Source: Syntrophopropionicum propionicicum_A (GTDB taxonomy: Bacteria; Bacillota; Desulfotomaculia; Desulfotomaculales; Pelotomaculaceae). Taken from it: a stretch of 64,000 nucleotides of DNA. Under the pieces are notes generated by a model. It was not told the origin of the DNA. It saw only the letters and a program-made list of their open reading frames with translations, and did not search any database. Each line of letters opens with the position of its first letter. Position 1 is the first letter of the stretch. Shown piece after piece: positions 1 to 7,034 of this stretch. The translations under genes and the position numbers were made by a program. Location of the stretch: the NCBI RefSeq assembly GCF_048984525.1, contig NZ_JBMGJC010000004.1, positions 186,001 to 250,000 on the forward strand, read 5' to 3'.

Positions 1-148
1 AACAAGCGGAAATATAGATGTCAATTAAATTATTTTCCATATGCATATCAATATCAAATCCGCATCAAGGAGATTTTAATCTTTTGGCGAAATTATTGTT
101 AAATCTGGAATAGGGTAAAATGTTATAACGGAAAACGGAGTCTGCAGT

Positions 149-931
149 ATGGACATATCTAATTTAACTATTGGACAAATAAAAAAGATAGCATGCAGTC
201 CTCACGGAAACAGCCTTGATTTCAGGCAAGCTCTGTCGGCTGATAACAGGGCGGGTGTCCGGGAAATATACATGAAATTATTGCGGGCAGAAAACGTAAT
301 GGCACTTGAAATGAAGCGCCTGGCCAAGCTGTTTCTATATGAGGAAGACCTGAAGGCCGGGGGGTATTATCCTGTCGCGGGCGTTGATGAAGCGGGCCGG
401 GGTCCGCTGGCCGGGCCGGTTGTGGCCGCCGCGGTAATCCTGCCTGAAGACGCCGTCCTGGTAAACCTTAACGACTCAAAAAAACTGACCCCCGCCAGGC
501 GCGAATTACTGGCGGGCCAGATTAAAGAGACTGCCCTGGCCTGGTCTGTCGGCATCTCTTCCGTGGAGGAGATTTTCACAGAAAACATTCACCAGGCAGG
601 CCTCAATGCCATGCGCAGGGCTGTTGCCGGGCTGGCCGTAAAACCGGCTCACGTACTGGTGGACGGTTTTAAAATTGACCGGCTGGAATACCCTCAGACG
701 CCCATTATCGAAGGTGACGGTCTAAGCGCTTCCATTGCCGCGGCTTCGATCCTGGCCAAAGTGACAAGGGACGACATGATGGACTCATACCACGAGCTTT
801 ATCCCCAGTACGGTTTTGACCGCCACAAGGGCTACGGCACACCGGAGCATTTGAAGGCACTGGCTGTTTACGGGCCCTGCCCGATCCACAGGGCCGGGTA
901 CCGTCCCGTCCAGGAATGCCTGCAGCTATGA
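149..931 (+). CDS. rnhB: Ribonuclease HII
   Basis: Endoribonuclease that cuts the RNA strand of RNA/DNA hybrids, including single ribonucleotides embedded in DNA. The RNase HII signature DEAGRGPLAGP starts at residue 80 and gives the first two acidic catalytic residues (D80, E81). D172 in VDG and D190 in EGD supply the other two, followed by the conserved SIAAASILAKVTRD block. At 260 aa it is full length and carries an extra N-terminal stretch of about 70 residues, as in many Firmicute RNase HII proteins. The ATG start has a GGAG sequence about 9 bases upstream. The stop overlaps the next gene, so rnhB and the YraN-family gene are probably co-transcribed, a common arrangement. Confidence 0.97.
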   Translation: MDISNLTIGQIKKIACSPHGNSLDFRQALSADNRAGVREIYMKLLRAENVMALEMKRLAKLFLYEEDLKAGGYYPVAGVDEAGRGPLAGPVVAAAVILPEDAVLVNLNDSKKLTPARRELLAGQIKETALAWSVGISSVEEIFTENIHQAGLNAMRRAVAGLAVKPAHVLVDGFKIDRLEYPQTPIIEGDGLSASIAAASILAKVTRDDMMDSYHELYPQYGFDRHKGYGTPEHLKALAVYGPCPIHRAGYRPVQECLQL

Positions 932-1290
932 CAGTCAGGAGAAAGAGGCGGGGTCAAAAGGGAGAAAACGCGGCTGCTCATTACCTTGAAAAGATTGGTT
1001 ACAGAGTGCTGCAAAGGAACTACACCTGCTCTATAGGCGAGATTGATTTAATAGCGCTGGATAAGGATGTATTGGTCTTTGTGGAGGTTCGGTCACACAG
1101 CAGCTTAGAATTTGGCCTGCCCCAGGAAAGTGTCACGAAACACAAGCAGAACAAATTACGGCAGCTGGCCTGGTATTTCCTGAAAGCTGAAGGAAAAACT
1201 GAAAGCAGATGCCGGTTTGACGTGATAGCTGTTTTATTTGACTGGGAAGATGTTATAAAGGATCTGGAACACATTAAAAACGCCTTCTAA
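916..1290 (+). CDS. UPF0102 (YraN) family endonuclease-like protein
   Basis: Member of the YraN/UPF0102 family, a small PD-(D/E)xK nuclease-fold protein whose cellular job is not settled. The family pattern is visible: GENAAAHYLEKIGY near residue 17, GEIDLIA at 41-47 (the acidic site residue), and VFVEVRS at 54-60, where the usual K of EVK is R. Length 124 aa is normal. It overlaps the end of rnhB by 16 bases, the usual rnhB-yraN pairing. The start could be ATG 916 or ATG 928; neither has an ideally spaced Shine-Dalgarno, and 928 lies 12 bases after AGGA. Confidence 0.9.
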   Translation: MPAAMTVRRKRRGQKGENAAAHYLEKIGYRVLQRNYTCSIGEIDLIALDKDVLVFVEVRSHSSLEFGLPQESVTKHKQNKLRQLAWYFLKAEGKTESRCRFDVIAVLFDWEDVIKDLEHIKNAF

Positions 1291-1305
1291 AACATTGCAA
1301 AGTGC

Positions 1306-1330
1306 GACAGTGGGGACGGTTCTCGCTGTC
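1306..1330. repeat. Degenerate copy of the GGGGACGGTTC palindromic repeat
   Basis: GACAG and CTGTC form the ends of an inverted repeat that encloses the core GGGGACGGTTC. The same core recurs at 26531-26590, 35830-35911 and 37319-37432. It lies in the gap between the YraN-family gene and abrB. Confidence 0.55.
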
Positions 1331-1390
1331 ATTTACTTGAAGCTGAAGGCTGCCCCTTGTCGCAATAAATAATGGCAAACTAAAAAACTA

Positions 1391-1420
1391 TTTACACTTT
1401 TATTAATAAAATGGTACACT
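1391..1420 (+). promoter_or_regulatory. Sigma-A-type promoter of the abrB-like gene
   Basis: TTTACA at 1391-1396 and TACACT at 1415-1420 are separated by 18 bases in an AT-rich stretch about 40 bases before the coding region. The pair fits a vegetative sigma-A promoter. A second -10-like hexamer, TATGAT, follows at 1420-1425. Confidence 0.5.
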
Positions 1421-1461
1421 ATGATAGAAAATTCTGTTAATTTGTCTAAGGAGGGGTAAAA

Positions 1462-1716
1462 ATGAAAGCAACAGGTATAGTGAGAAGAGTCGATGACCTT
1501 GGACGCGTAGTTTTGCCAATGGAATTAAGACGTACTTTCGGCATTGACGAGAAAGACCCCTTGGAATTTTTTGTTGAAGGTGAACAGATTATCTTAAAAA
1601 GGTATGAGCCTGCTTGTGTCTTTTGTAATAACGCTGTAAAAGTCAAACATTTTCGCGGGAAGATGGTATGCGTTGAATGTGCTGAAGCTATGTTCAGAAA
1701 CGTTAAAACTATATAG
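1462..1716 (+). CDS. AbrB/SpoVT-family transition-state regulator
   Basis: DNA-binding swapped-hairpin regulator of the AbrB/MazE/SpoVT family. Residues 1-45 hold the AbrB fold (GIVRRVDDLGRVVLPMELRR). The C-terminal part has two CxxC pairs (C52/C55 and C70/C73), likely a zinc ribbon, as in many clostridial AbrB paralogues. At 84 aa it is complete. AAGGAGGGG lies 5-6 bases before the ATG. The gene stands alone, with its own promoter and an intrinsic terminator. In Bacilli this family represses post-exponential and sporulation genes; the targets here are unknown. Confidence 0.93.
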   Translation: MKATGIVRRVDDLGRVVLPMELRRTFGIDEKDPLEFFVEGEQIILKRYEPACVFCNNAVKVKHFRGKMVCVECAEAMFRNVKTI

Positions 1717-1744
1717 TTCCTGTAAAAAAGCTGCTCCGTAGGTG

Positions 1745-1775
1745 AAAGGCTGCCATAAGGCGGCCTTTTTTATTT
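1745..1775 (+). terminator. Rho-independent terminator after the abrB-like gene
   Basis: AAAGGCTGCC (1745-1754) pairs with GGCGGCCTTT (1759-1768), with one T-G wobble and a 4-base loop, and is followed by a T run. Confidence 0.85.
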
Positions 1776-1886
1776 GTAAGGACAGCGGCAGACATTATTT
1801 TGTCAGCAGGGAAGGGAGATTTGGCCGGGTTATCAAAGGAGGCAGGGTGAAAAAGGCGACCACGTTAGAATCAAAGATATGTTTTG

Positions 1887-2969
1887 TTAATGCGTATGCC
1901 TGTGATGTAGGTCAGGCAAATGTGCATGCTTGTGCTCAATTGCTTCATGAGTATGTTCATGGCTGTGTTCTCCAACTATTTCAGGGTAGTGTGTATGAGA
2001 GTGGTGCCCGTCATCGTGGCTGTGTTTATGCTCATGCGACTCTTCAGCGTGGACATGTGAATGCTTATGGTCCTCGGTGACCGCAAAATATGTTCCGACT
2101 AGCATGATCATAAGTGCAATTAGAAACGTTTGGGTAATACCTTCCTGCAGTACCACCCAGGAAATCAAAACTCCTATAAATGGTGCGGCAGCGTAATAGG
2201 CGCTTGTTCTTGCCGCCCCAAGTTCTCTTTGAGCTGAAATATAAAAAAATATACTGAGCCCGTAGGCAAAAAACCCTAATACCAGGGCAAGGAATATATA
2301 TAAAAAATTACTGCTGTATTCCTTTAATAACATTGAAATGATGAGAGCCCCGGCGCCTGACCCAAATCCCTTAACAACCACTATTTGCAAGGGGTCCTTT
2401 AAAGACAGCATACGTGTACAGTTATTCTCAAGCCCCCAACTGACGCAGGCAAATAAAACAAATATAGAGCCAATAGAAAAGGAAAAACTGCTGAAATCCT
2501 TTACCGACAAAACTATACTGGACAGCGTTATGAATGAAATCGCCAGCCACAAGCGCTTTCCCACAGCCTCTTTAAAAATAAACAGCGCGATCAGCGAGGT
2601 CGCTGCAATTTCAAAATTATTAAGCAGGGAAGCATTTGCGGCAGTTGTCATAGTAAGTCCCAGCATCAAAAATATGGGGGCCGCAATATCCAGAACTACC
2701 ATAGCTATTATATAAGGCAGTTCTTTTTTGGTCATTTTCGCTTCTAATTGTTCTTTCTTCTTAAGTAACTTTAAAAGATTAACCGCCAGCATTCCTAAAC
2801 CCGCGCCTAAATATAGCAGCGCAGCCATTAATGTTGGTGGTATATCCACGAGCAGCAGCTTTGACGCAGGTGAACTGATGCCATAAAGAGCCGCTGCTAA
2901 AACAGCCATGAGTACAGACTGTATTTTTTTGTTTTTTCTGTCTGCATTTTTTACCTCTAATAATTCCAT
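1887..2969 (-). CDS. EamA/DMT-family permease with a histidine-rich C-terminal tail
   Basis: Integral membrane transporter of the drug/metabolite superfamily. About ten hydrophobic segments span roughly residues 20-300 in two EamA halves (for example GISSPASKLLL near the first helix and PFIGVLISWVVLQE near the last). The substrate cannot be read from the sequence. The last ~60 residues are hydrophilic and extremely rich in His with Glu/Asp (HSHEHTHE-type runs, more than 20 His), a likely Ni/Zn/Co-binding segment. I prefer ATG 2969, which has GAGG about 7 bases upstream; an in-frame start at 3002 adds 11 residues. It is monocistronic and convergent with abrB. Confidence 0.9.
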   Translation of the reverse strand: MELLEVKNADRKNKKIQSVLMAVLAAALYGISSPASKLLLVDIPPTLMAALLYLGAGLGMLAVNLLKLLKKKEQLEAKMTKKELPYIIAMVVLDIAAPIFLMLGLTMTTAANASLLNNFEIAATSLIALFIFKEAVGKRLWLAISFITLSSIVLSVKDFSSFSFSIGSIFVLFACVSWGLENNCTRMLSLKDPLQIVVVKGFGSGAGALIISMLLKEYSSNFLYIFLALVLGFFAYGLSIFFYISAQRELGAARTSAYYAAAPFIGVLISWVVLQEGITQTFLIALMIMLVGTYFAVTEDHKHSHVHAEESHEHKHSHDDGHHSHTHYPEIVGEHSHEHTHEAIEHKHAHLPDLHHRHTH

Positions 2970-3068
2970 ATATAAGCCTCGTTTAATTCTATAGGTTTGC
3001 AAATAGCGGTCCGTAAAGCTTTTAGCCCGTAGAATGAAAGTTGGGGTACACCGGCTTCGTTACAGGGT

Positions 3069-3099
3069 AAAACCTGCCTTTTAAGCAGACAGGTTTTTT
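3069..3099 (+). terminator. Hairpin with T run in the gap before the DUF3793 gene
   Basis: AAAACCTG (3069-3076) and CAGGTTTT (3090-3097) form an 8-bp stem followed by a T run on the plus strand. No plus-strand gene ends just before it, so it could be a leader attenuator for the gene at 3293 rather than an ordinary terminator. I saw no recognisable riboswitch core beside it. Confidence 0.45.
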
Positions 3100-3292
3100 A
3101 AATTATATTCGATAAATCAGACAGCGATTCCTTCGCAGTTACTCCTAAAAAACAGATTTGAAACGGGGCTAGCCGGGGAGAACCTGCCTGGGGTTAAAAT
3201 TCATAAAATTCACCTTGGAGTGGGGAGTATAGAAGATGGACAAAGGCTGGCATCATATTATTATGATGCTTTAATAACAGGGGGGTCATGGT

Positions 3293-3898
3293 TTGGATGC
3301 GTCGCTTAAACTGAAGTATTTGGAGTGCCTGAACAGGATGCAGGGCAAAGATTATCTTGCAGCCATCATCTCTTTTGGGGCCGCTCCCACTATTAAAGGC
3401 AGGAAGCCGTCCTCTCTGATTGCTTTTTCAGGGCGCAGAAAGAACCTTTTTGCTTTGTGGCATTGCTATAAACAGGAAATATGCCTGGAGTTTAACCTGG
3501 AATATTGCGAGCTGAAAGACGGGGCCGAAATCGCAATAGTGCTTTTTTACAGGCGGAAAATGCTTGAAAGGTATCTGGGTAATAGCCGCAACCTTGATTT
3601 TTTAAACAGCTTGGGTTATCAGGAAGCTGTTACTTTGGACGAAAAGCTGCAGTTGTTAAAAAGCAGGTTTGCGTTAACCTGCACGCATGAAGTTGGTATA
3701 TTTTTGGGCTTTCCGGTTGAGGATGTGAAAGGCTTCATAGAAAACAAGGGCAAGAATTATCTGCTGTCAAGGTACTGGAAAGTATACCGAAACCGGGAAC
3801 GGGCCGAACTTCTTTTTAGAATTTACGACGAGGCTACACTTGATGCGGCCAGTGCTGTTATAAGATACAGCGAGGGATATAATTCCATGCGGGATTAA
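3293..3898 (+). CDS. DUF3793 family protein
   Basis: A 201-aa soluble protein of the DUF3793 family, found mainly in anaerobic Firmicutes; no biochemical role is established. Family features include SFGAAPTIKGRKPSSLI near residue 27, ALWHCYK, and the C-terminal block EVGIFLGFPVEDVKGFIENKG followed by YWKVY. It starts with TTG 7-8 bases after a GGGGGG Shine-Dalgarno. A possible 12-codon reading frame (3236-3274, with GGAGTGGGGAG upstream) lies in its leader, but I cannot show that it is translated. No operon partner is evident. Confidence 0.85.
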   Translation: MDASLKLKYLECLNRMQGKDYLAAIISFGAAPTIKGRKPSSLIAFSGRRKNLFALWHCYKQEICLEFNLEYCELKDGAEIAIVLFYRRKMLERYLGNSRNLDFLNSLGYQEAVTLDEKLQLLKSRFALTCTHEVGIFLGFPVEDVKGFIENKGKNYLLSRYWKVYRNRERAELLFRIYDEATLDAASAVIRYSEGYNSMRD

Positions 3899-4067
3899 AA
3901 GGATGGCGACAAAATTCGATTTAATAATTATTTAATGATTCTGAAATCTTATTTTAATTTTTTCTTTATATAATTACTACCAGAATAAACATTTAACCGG
4001 CACAAGAAGAGAATATTAAAATGTCCGGAAAAAGGGAATAAATCTTTTTTACAAAGGAGGAGCGAAA

Positions 4068-4166
4068 ATGGATTTGCTGGTTGCCGTACTAATTGTTATA
4101 TTTGCCGTATATGGAATTCCTGTTATTACAAACTTTATTGCAGAGAAAAGGAGCACAGCCTCATGA
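4068..4166 (+). CDS. Small single-span membrane peptide (32 aa)
   Basis: Short reading frame with a strong Shine-Dalgarno (AAAGGAGGAGCG) 4-5 bases before ATG. The product has one hydrophobic span (residues 3-24) and a short basic tail (EKRSTAS). It resembles the very small membrane subunits or regulators often missed by gene callers. No family is recognised. A perfect 13-bp inverted repeat follows 17 bases after the stop, which supports a real transcription unit. Confidence 0.5.
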   Translation: MDLLVAVLIVIFAVYGIPVITNFIAEKRSTAS

Positions 4167-4182
4167 AACCAGAGACCCAAAT

Positions 4183-4220
4183 ATGAACCGGTTCTTGTAT
4201 TTAGACGAGAACCGGTTCAT
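4183..4220 (+). terminator. Perfect 13-bp inverted repeat
   Basis: ATGAACCGGTTCT (4183-4195) and AGAACCGGTTCAT (4208-4220) pair perfectly around a 12-base loop. Each arm also contains the self-complementary GAACCGGTTC. There is no strong T run (TAGTTTTAG follows), so it may be a terminator for the small peptide gene, an operator, or a repeat element. Confidence 0.5.
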
Positions 4221-4386
4221 TAGTTTTAGAGACAGATGAGAGTAAGGCTATTTCCATATAAATTATTATTCAAAACTCGATTCCGACCTGCGGGCGGGGC
4301 CAAATCAACAAATTACAAATTATGATGGACGCCGACCGCCTTTTATAAATAGGTGGAATGCCAACTTTTTGTGTTTAAAAAACTAC

Positions 4387-4600
4387 CTACTTTTTGTGAT
4401 TTGCATTCAGGACATGAGTTGCACAAGCCAGGCAGGGGTCAAAGGAGCGGATGATCCACCCAAGTATAGTTGAAAAGCATGTCATTGGAGGGTATTTCTG
4501 TGCCGATCAAAGCGGATTCCACCGGATCCCTGTTCCCGTATTGATCCTTGGGAGAAAAATTCCATACGGTAGGCGTAAACCATTATTATTAGAGTTTCGA
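4387..4600 (-). pseudogene. Remnant of a NiFe-hydrogenase large subunit (C-terminal end)
   Basis: The minus strand encodes the diagnostic C-terminal hydrogenase blocks. WNFSPKDQYGNRDPVESAL runs straight into LIGTEIPSND (from about 4564 to 4480). After a one-base shift of frame comes RSFDPCLACATHVL, then a stop at 4387-4389. DPCxxCxxH is the L2 nickel-ligand motif of NiFe hydrogenases, and WNxSP(K/R)D...ALIGT precedes it in intact proteins. Upstream of about 4600 the similarity fades into stop-ridden sequence, so only some 60-70 residues of a ~400-500-residue protein survive. It is non-functional. The plus-strand reading frame at 4451-4696 is its antisense shadow. Confidence 0.82.
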
Positions 4601-4742
4601 TTTGCATATTACAATTTCTCAATTGTAGGGTTCAGAGAAGGTCACAGGAAGTCTTTCACATCACCCAGCCTTGGAAGGAATATCCGAAAAGTATAACGTT
4701 TGACTGTATTGTATTATTGTTATATAATGCTAAATAAACTGA

Positions 4743-5225
4743 TTGGAGGGTTTAAATTTTGGGGAGTCGATAAAATATAAAATAGGTGAAATTGCTGATT
4801 TGGCAGGCATCAGCAAGAGGACCGTGGATTATTATACAAATTTCGGACTGCTTAATCCTTTGCGTTCCGAAAGTAATTACAGATATTATTCCCAAGAGGC
4901 CTTATTTCGCCTTAAACTCATTGAGTGCATGAAGAAAAAAAGACTTACTTTGGAGGAAATTAGAAAAAGGTTAAGCTTGCTGGACAACAACCAGTTAGAA
5001 ACCGGAATTGAAATTGATAAGGAAACTATAAGTATTGATTTTATCAAGAAGCAGCTTAAAGAACTGGAAAAGCAAATTATCCAGCTGCAACCAGTTGCTT
5101 CCGGCCAGGAATTCAGTCAGGCCTCTCAGTTGACAAAACAGGTGTTAATACAAAGCATGGCATTGATTAATTCAATAATGCTGTATATCAATGAAATTGC
5201 TCCTGAAATAACACAATATCTTTAG
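4743..5225 (+). CDS. MerR-family transcriptional regulator
   Basis: The N-terminal winged helix (YKIGEIADLAGISKRTVDYY) is typical of MerR-family DNA binding, followed by a Leu/Lys-rich coiled coil (about 85-125) for dimerisation and a short C-terminal effector region with no conserved Cys or known ligand motif. Length about 155-160 aa. The start is unclear: TTG 4743 has no Shine-Dalgarno before it, whereas ATA 4770 (giving KYKIGEIA) follows GGGGAG at only 3 bases. No ATG or GTG is available in frame. The gene sits between two pseudogenes, so its original target may be lost. Confidence 0.85.
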   Translation: MEGLNFGESIKYKIGEIADLAGISKRTVDYYTNFGLLNPLRSESNYRYYSQEALFRLKLIECMKKKRLTLEEIRKRLSLLDNNQLETGIEIDKETISIDFIKKQLKELEKQIIQLQPVASGQEFSQASQLTKQVLIQSMALINSIMLYINEIAPEITQYL

Positions 5226-5318
5226 TGCTTATATGCCATTTAAGGAATTATTAGGCTTAAGTTTGGATATTTATCAGACAAGCTATGTGTTCGAAATAGT
5301 TTAAGGAGCGTATATTCA

Positions 5319-5552
5319 GTGAATTTGTTGGCTGATGCCGCTGGCGCCCGCATTGCCGGTTCACCGGCAGGTCTGGCTAACGCCCTGTTGAAGTTGGAGG
5401 CCGGAGCGCAACGGGTCCCAATGCAGGTGAATCCCGCGGCTTCCCATCTTTTCATTGTGAACCCGCTATCAGGGGGATCCCTGATGAGGCTTTTCAGCAC
5501 CCTCCCACCTATCCAGGAAAGGGTGGAGAGGTTAAAGGATGGGATAGATTAG
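5319..5552 (+). pseudogene. C-terminal fragment of an HtpX-type M48 metalloprotease
   Basis: The 77 codons match the end of HtpX: LADAAGARIAGSPAGLANALLKLE, then RVPMQVNPAASHLFIVNPLSG, then LMRLFSTLPPIQERVERL. The membrane segments, the HEXXH zinc motif and the distal zinc Glu, all N-terminal to this, are missing. AAGGAGCG precedes the GTG at 5319, so a short product could still be made, but it cannot be a protease. I read it as a decayed gene. Confidence 0.75.
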
Positions 5553-5635
5553 TCACTAATTATATAGCCATTTAGTCAATTTAGGCTGAGCGTATATAGG
5601 CTCAAATGATCATAGGGGGAGAGTGTTTCATAATT

Positions 5636-6964
5636 ATGGATGACGGCTCGTCATTCAGTTTTTTCTTGGTTTTTAAAATGTTTTTAGCCCTTTTTTTAGT
5701 TTTGCTGAACGGTGTTTTTGTAGCGGCAGAGTTTTCTTTTGTAAAAGTAAGACCGACTCGCCTGACACAGTTGGTTGCAGAGGGCAACCGCAGGGCTAAA
5801 ATCGCCCAGCAGTGTATTCACAATATTGACGCTTATTTATCGGTGTGCCAATTAGGGATTACGATCTCAAGCCTCGGTCTGGGCTGGCTGGGTGAACCGG
5901 TGGTGGCTAAGCTTTTAGAGCCGCTGATGCACAGCTTTGGTGTTAGTTCTCCGGCAGCAGTACACTCCATATCTTTTATGGTTGCATTTACTCTTGTGAC
6001 TTTCCTGCATGTGGTTTTTGGAGAACTTGTACCCAAGTCGCTGGCCATTCAGAGGGCTGAACACGTGACCCTGTGGCTGGCGGCCCCGATGCGGCTGTTT
6101 TATTACCTGTTTTATCCGGGAATTGTCGTCTTTAACGGTACAGCAAACAATATCCTGCGTGTCCTGGGTGTAAGGCCCGCCAGCGAGCACGAGGAAAGCC
6201 ACAGCGAGGAAGAACTGCAGATGCTTGTTTCCGCCAGCTACAAGTGTGGTCACCTGGACAGCAGTGAATGGAACTTGCTGCAAAACGTGTTTCAGTTTGA
6301 AAAGAGGGTGGCCAGGGAAATAATGGTCCCACGGCCGGAGGTAGTATTTCTGGATAAAAAGAACAGCCTGGAAGAGAACATGGAAATAGCTCGCCGGTCA
6401 GGGCACACCCGTTTCCCGCTTTGTGAAAGTGATCATGACCATGTTGTGGGACTTGTCCATATAAAGGACGTTTTCCGCCTGGACACTGGTACCAAAATAG
6501 ACGATATCAAGCGCAATATTATGTTGGTTCCGGAAGGAATGTCTTTAGACCGCCTGCTGAGAGAGTTTCAAAAAAACCACCAGCATATGGCCCTGGTAGT
6601 TGATGAATACGGCGGCACGGCAGGTATTGTTACTATGGAAAACGTTCTGGAAGAACTGGTCGGACAGATTCAGGACGAATTTGATGAAGAGGTACCCCAG
6701 GTGACTCCGGAGAAAGAAGGGTCATACCTTGTGGACGGCCGGATGCTCCTGGAAGATGCTGCTGACATGTTTGATTTGCCGGTTGGCGAACAGGAAGAAT
6801 ATGATACCCTGGGTGGATTTGTATTTGGAAAACTGGGAAAGCGTCCCCGTGTTGGTGATGTTGTCGAACTGCCTGAGCACAGACTGAGAGTGGTTGAGGT
6901 CAAGGGCTTGCGTATTCGACAGGTCCAGGTGGTTGTAAAGGAACAGGCCGGTCAGGCCGTGTAG
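5636..6964 (+). CDS. CNNM/CorC-type transporter-like membrane protein (hemolysin C family)
   Basis: Membrane protein of the CNNM/CorC/HlyC family, linked to Mg2+/Co2+ export or homeostasis. Domains in order: DUF21/CNNM membrane region with about four spans (residues ~5-190, including NGVFVAAEFSFVKVRPTRL), a CBS pair (~210-330, REIMVPRPEVVFLD and MALVVDEYGGTAGIVT), and a C-terminal CorC_HlyC domain (~345-430, DTLGGFVFGKLGKRP). ATG 5636 follows GGGGGAG at 14 bases; ATG 5606 is an alternative with no good site. It faces a paralogue (7013-8329) across a shared terminator. Confidence 0.93.
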   Translation: MDDGSSFSFFLVFKMFLALFLVLLNGVFVAAEFSFVKVRPTRLTQLVAEGNRRAKIAQQCIHNIDAYLSVCQLGITISSLGLGWLGEPVVAKLLEPLMHSFGVSSPAAVHSISFMVAFTLVTFLHVVFGELVPKSLAIQRAEHVTLWLAAPMRLFYYLFYPGIVVFNGTANNILRVLGVRPASEHEESHSEEELQMLVSASYKCGHLDSSEWNLLQNVFQFEKRVAREIMVPRPEVVFLDKKNSLEENMEIARRSGHTRFPLCESDHDHVVGLVHIKDVFRLDTGTKIDDIKRNIMLVPEGMSLDRLLREFQKNHQHMALVVDEYGGTAGIVTMENVLEELVGQIQDEFDEEVPQVTPEKEGSYLVDGRMLLEDAADMFDLPVGEQEEYDTLGGFVFGKLGKRPRVGDVVELPEHRLRVVEVKGLRIRQVQVVVKEQAGQAV

Positions 6965-6999
6965 CCCGATTTAGTAAAAATGGAATCAGTATGCAATGT

Positions 7000-7034
7000 A
7001 ACTCCGGTGGATTTACCCGGAGTTTTCTTTTTTT
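7000..7034. terminator. Terminator between convergent CNNM genes
   Basis: AACTCCGG (7000-7007) pairs with CCGGAGTT (7017-7024), followed on the plus strand by a T-rich tract. It overlaps the last codons of the opposing gene. Confidence 0.8.

Noticed and set aside
1..148. Promoter for rnhB
   Set aside because: TTGTTA, TAAAAT and TATAAC are present, but spacings (14 and 22 bases) do not fit a standard promoter, and the upstream gene is outside the window.
1742..2080. Plus-strand reading frame with a GGAGG-like site near 1840
   Set aside because: Most of it is the complement of the His-codon-rich tail of the DMT permease, and its Val/Cys/His-rich product has no protein-like pattern.
4451..4696. 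Plus-strand 81-codon reading frame
   Set aside because: It is antisense to the hydrogenase remnant, whose conserved motifs on the minus strand account for the sequence.
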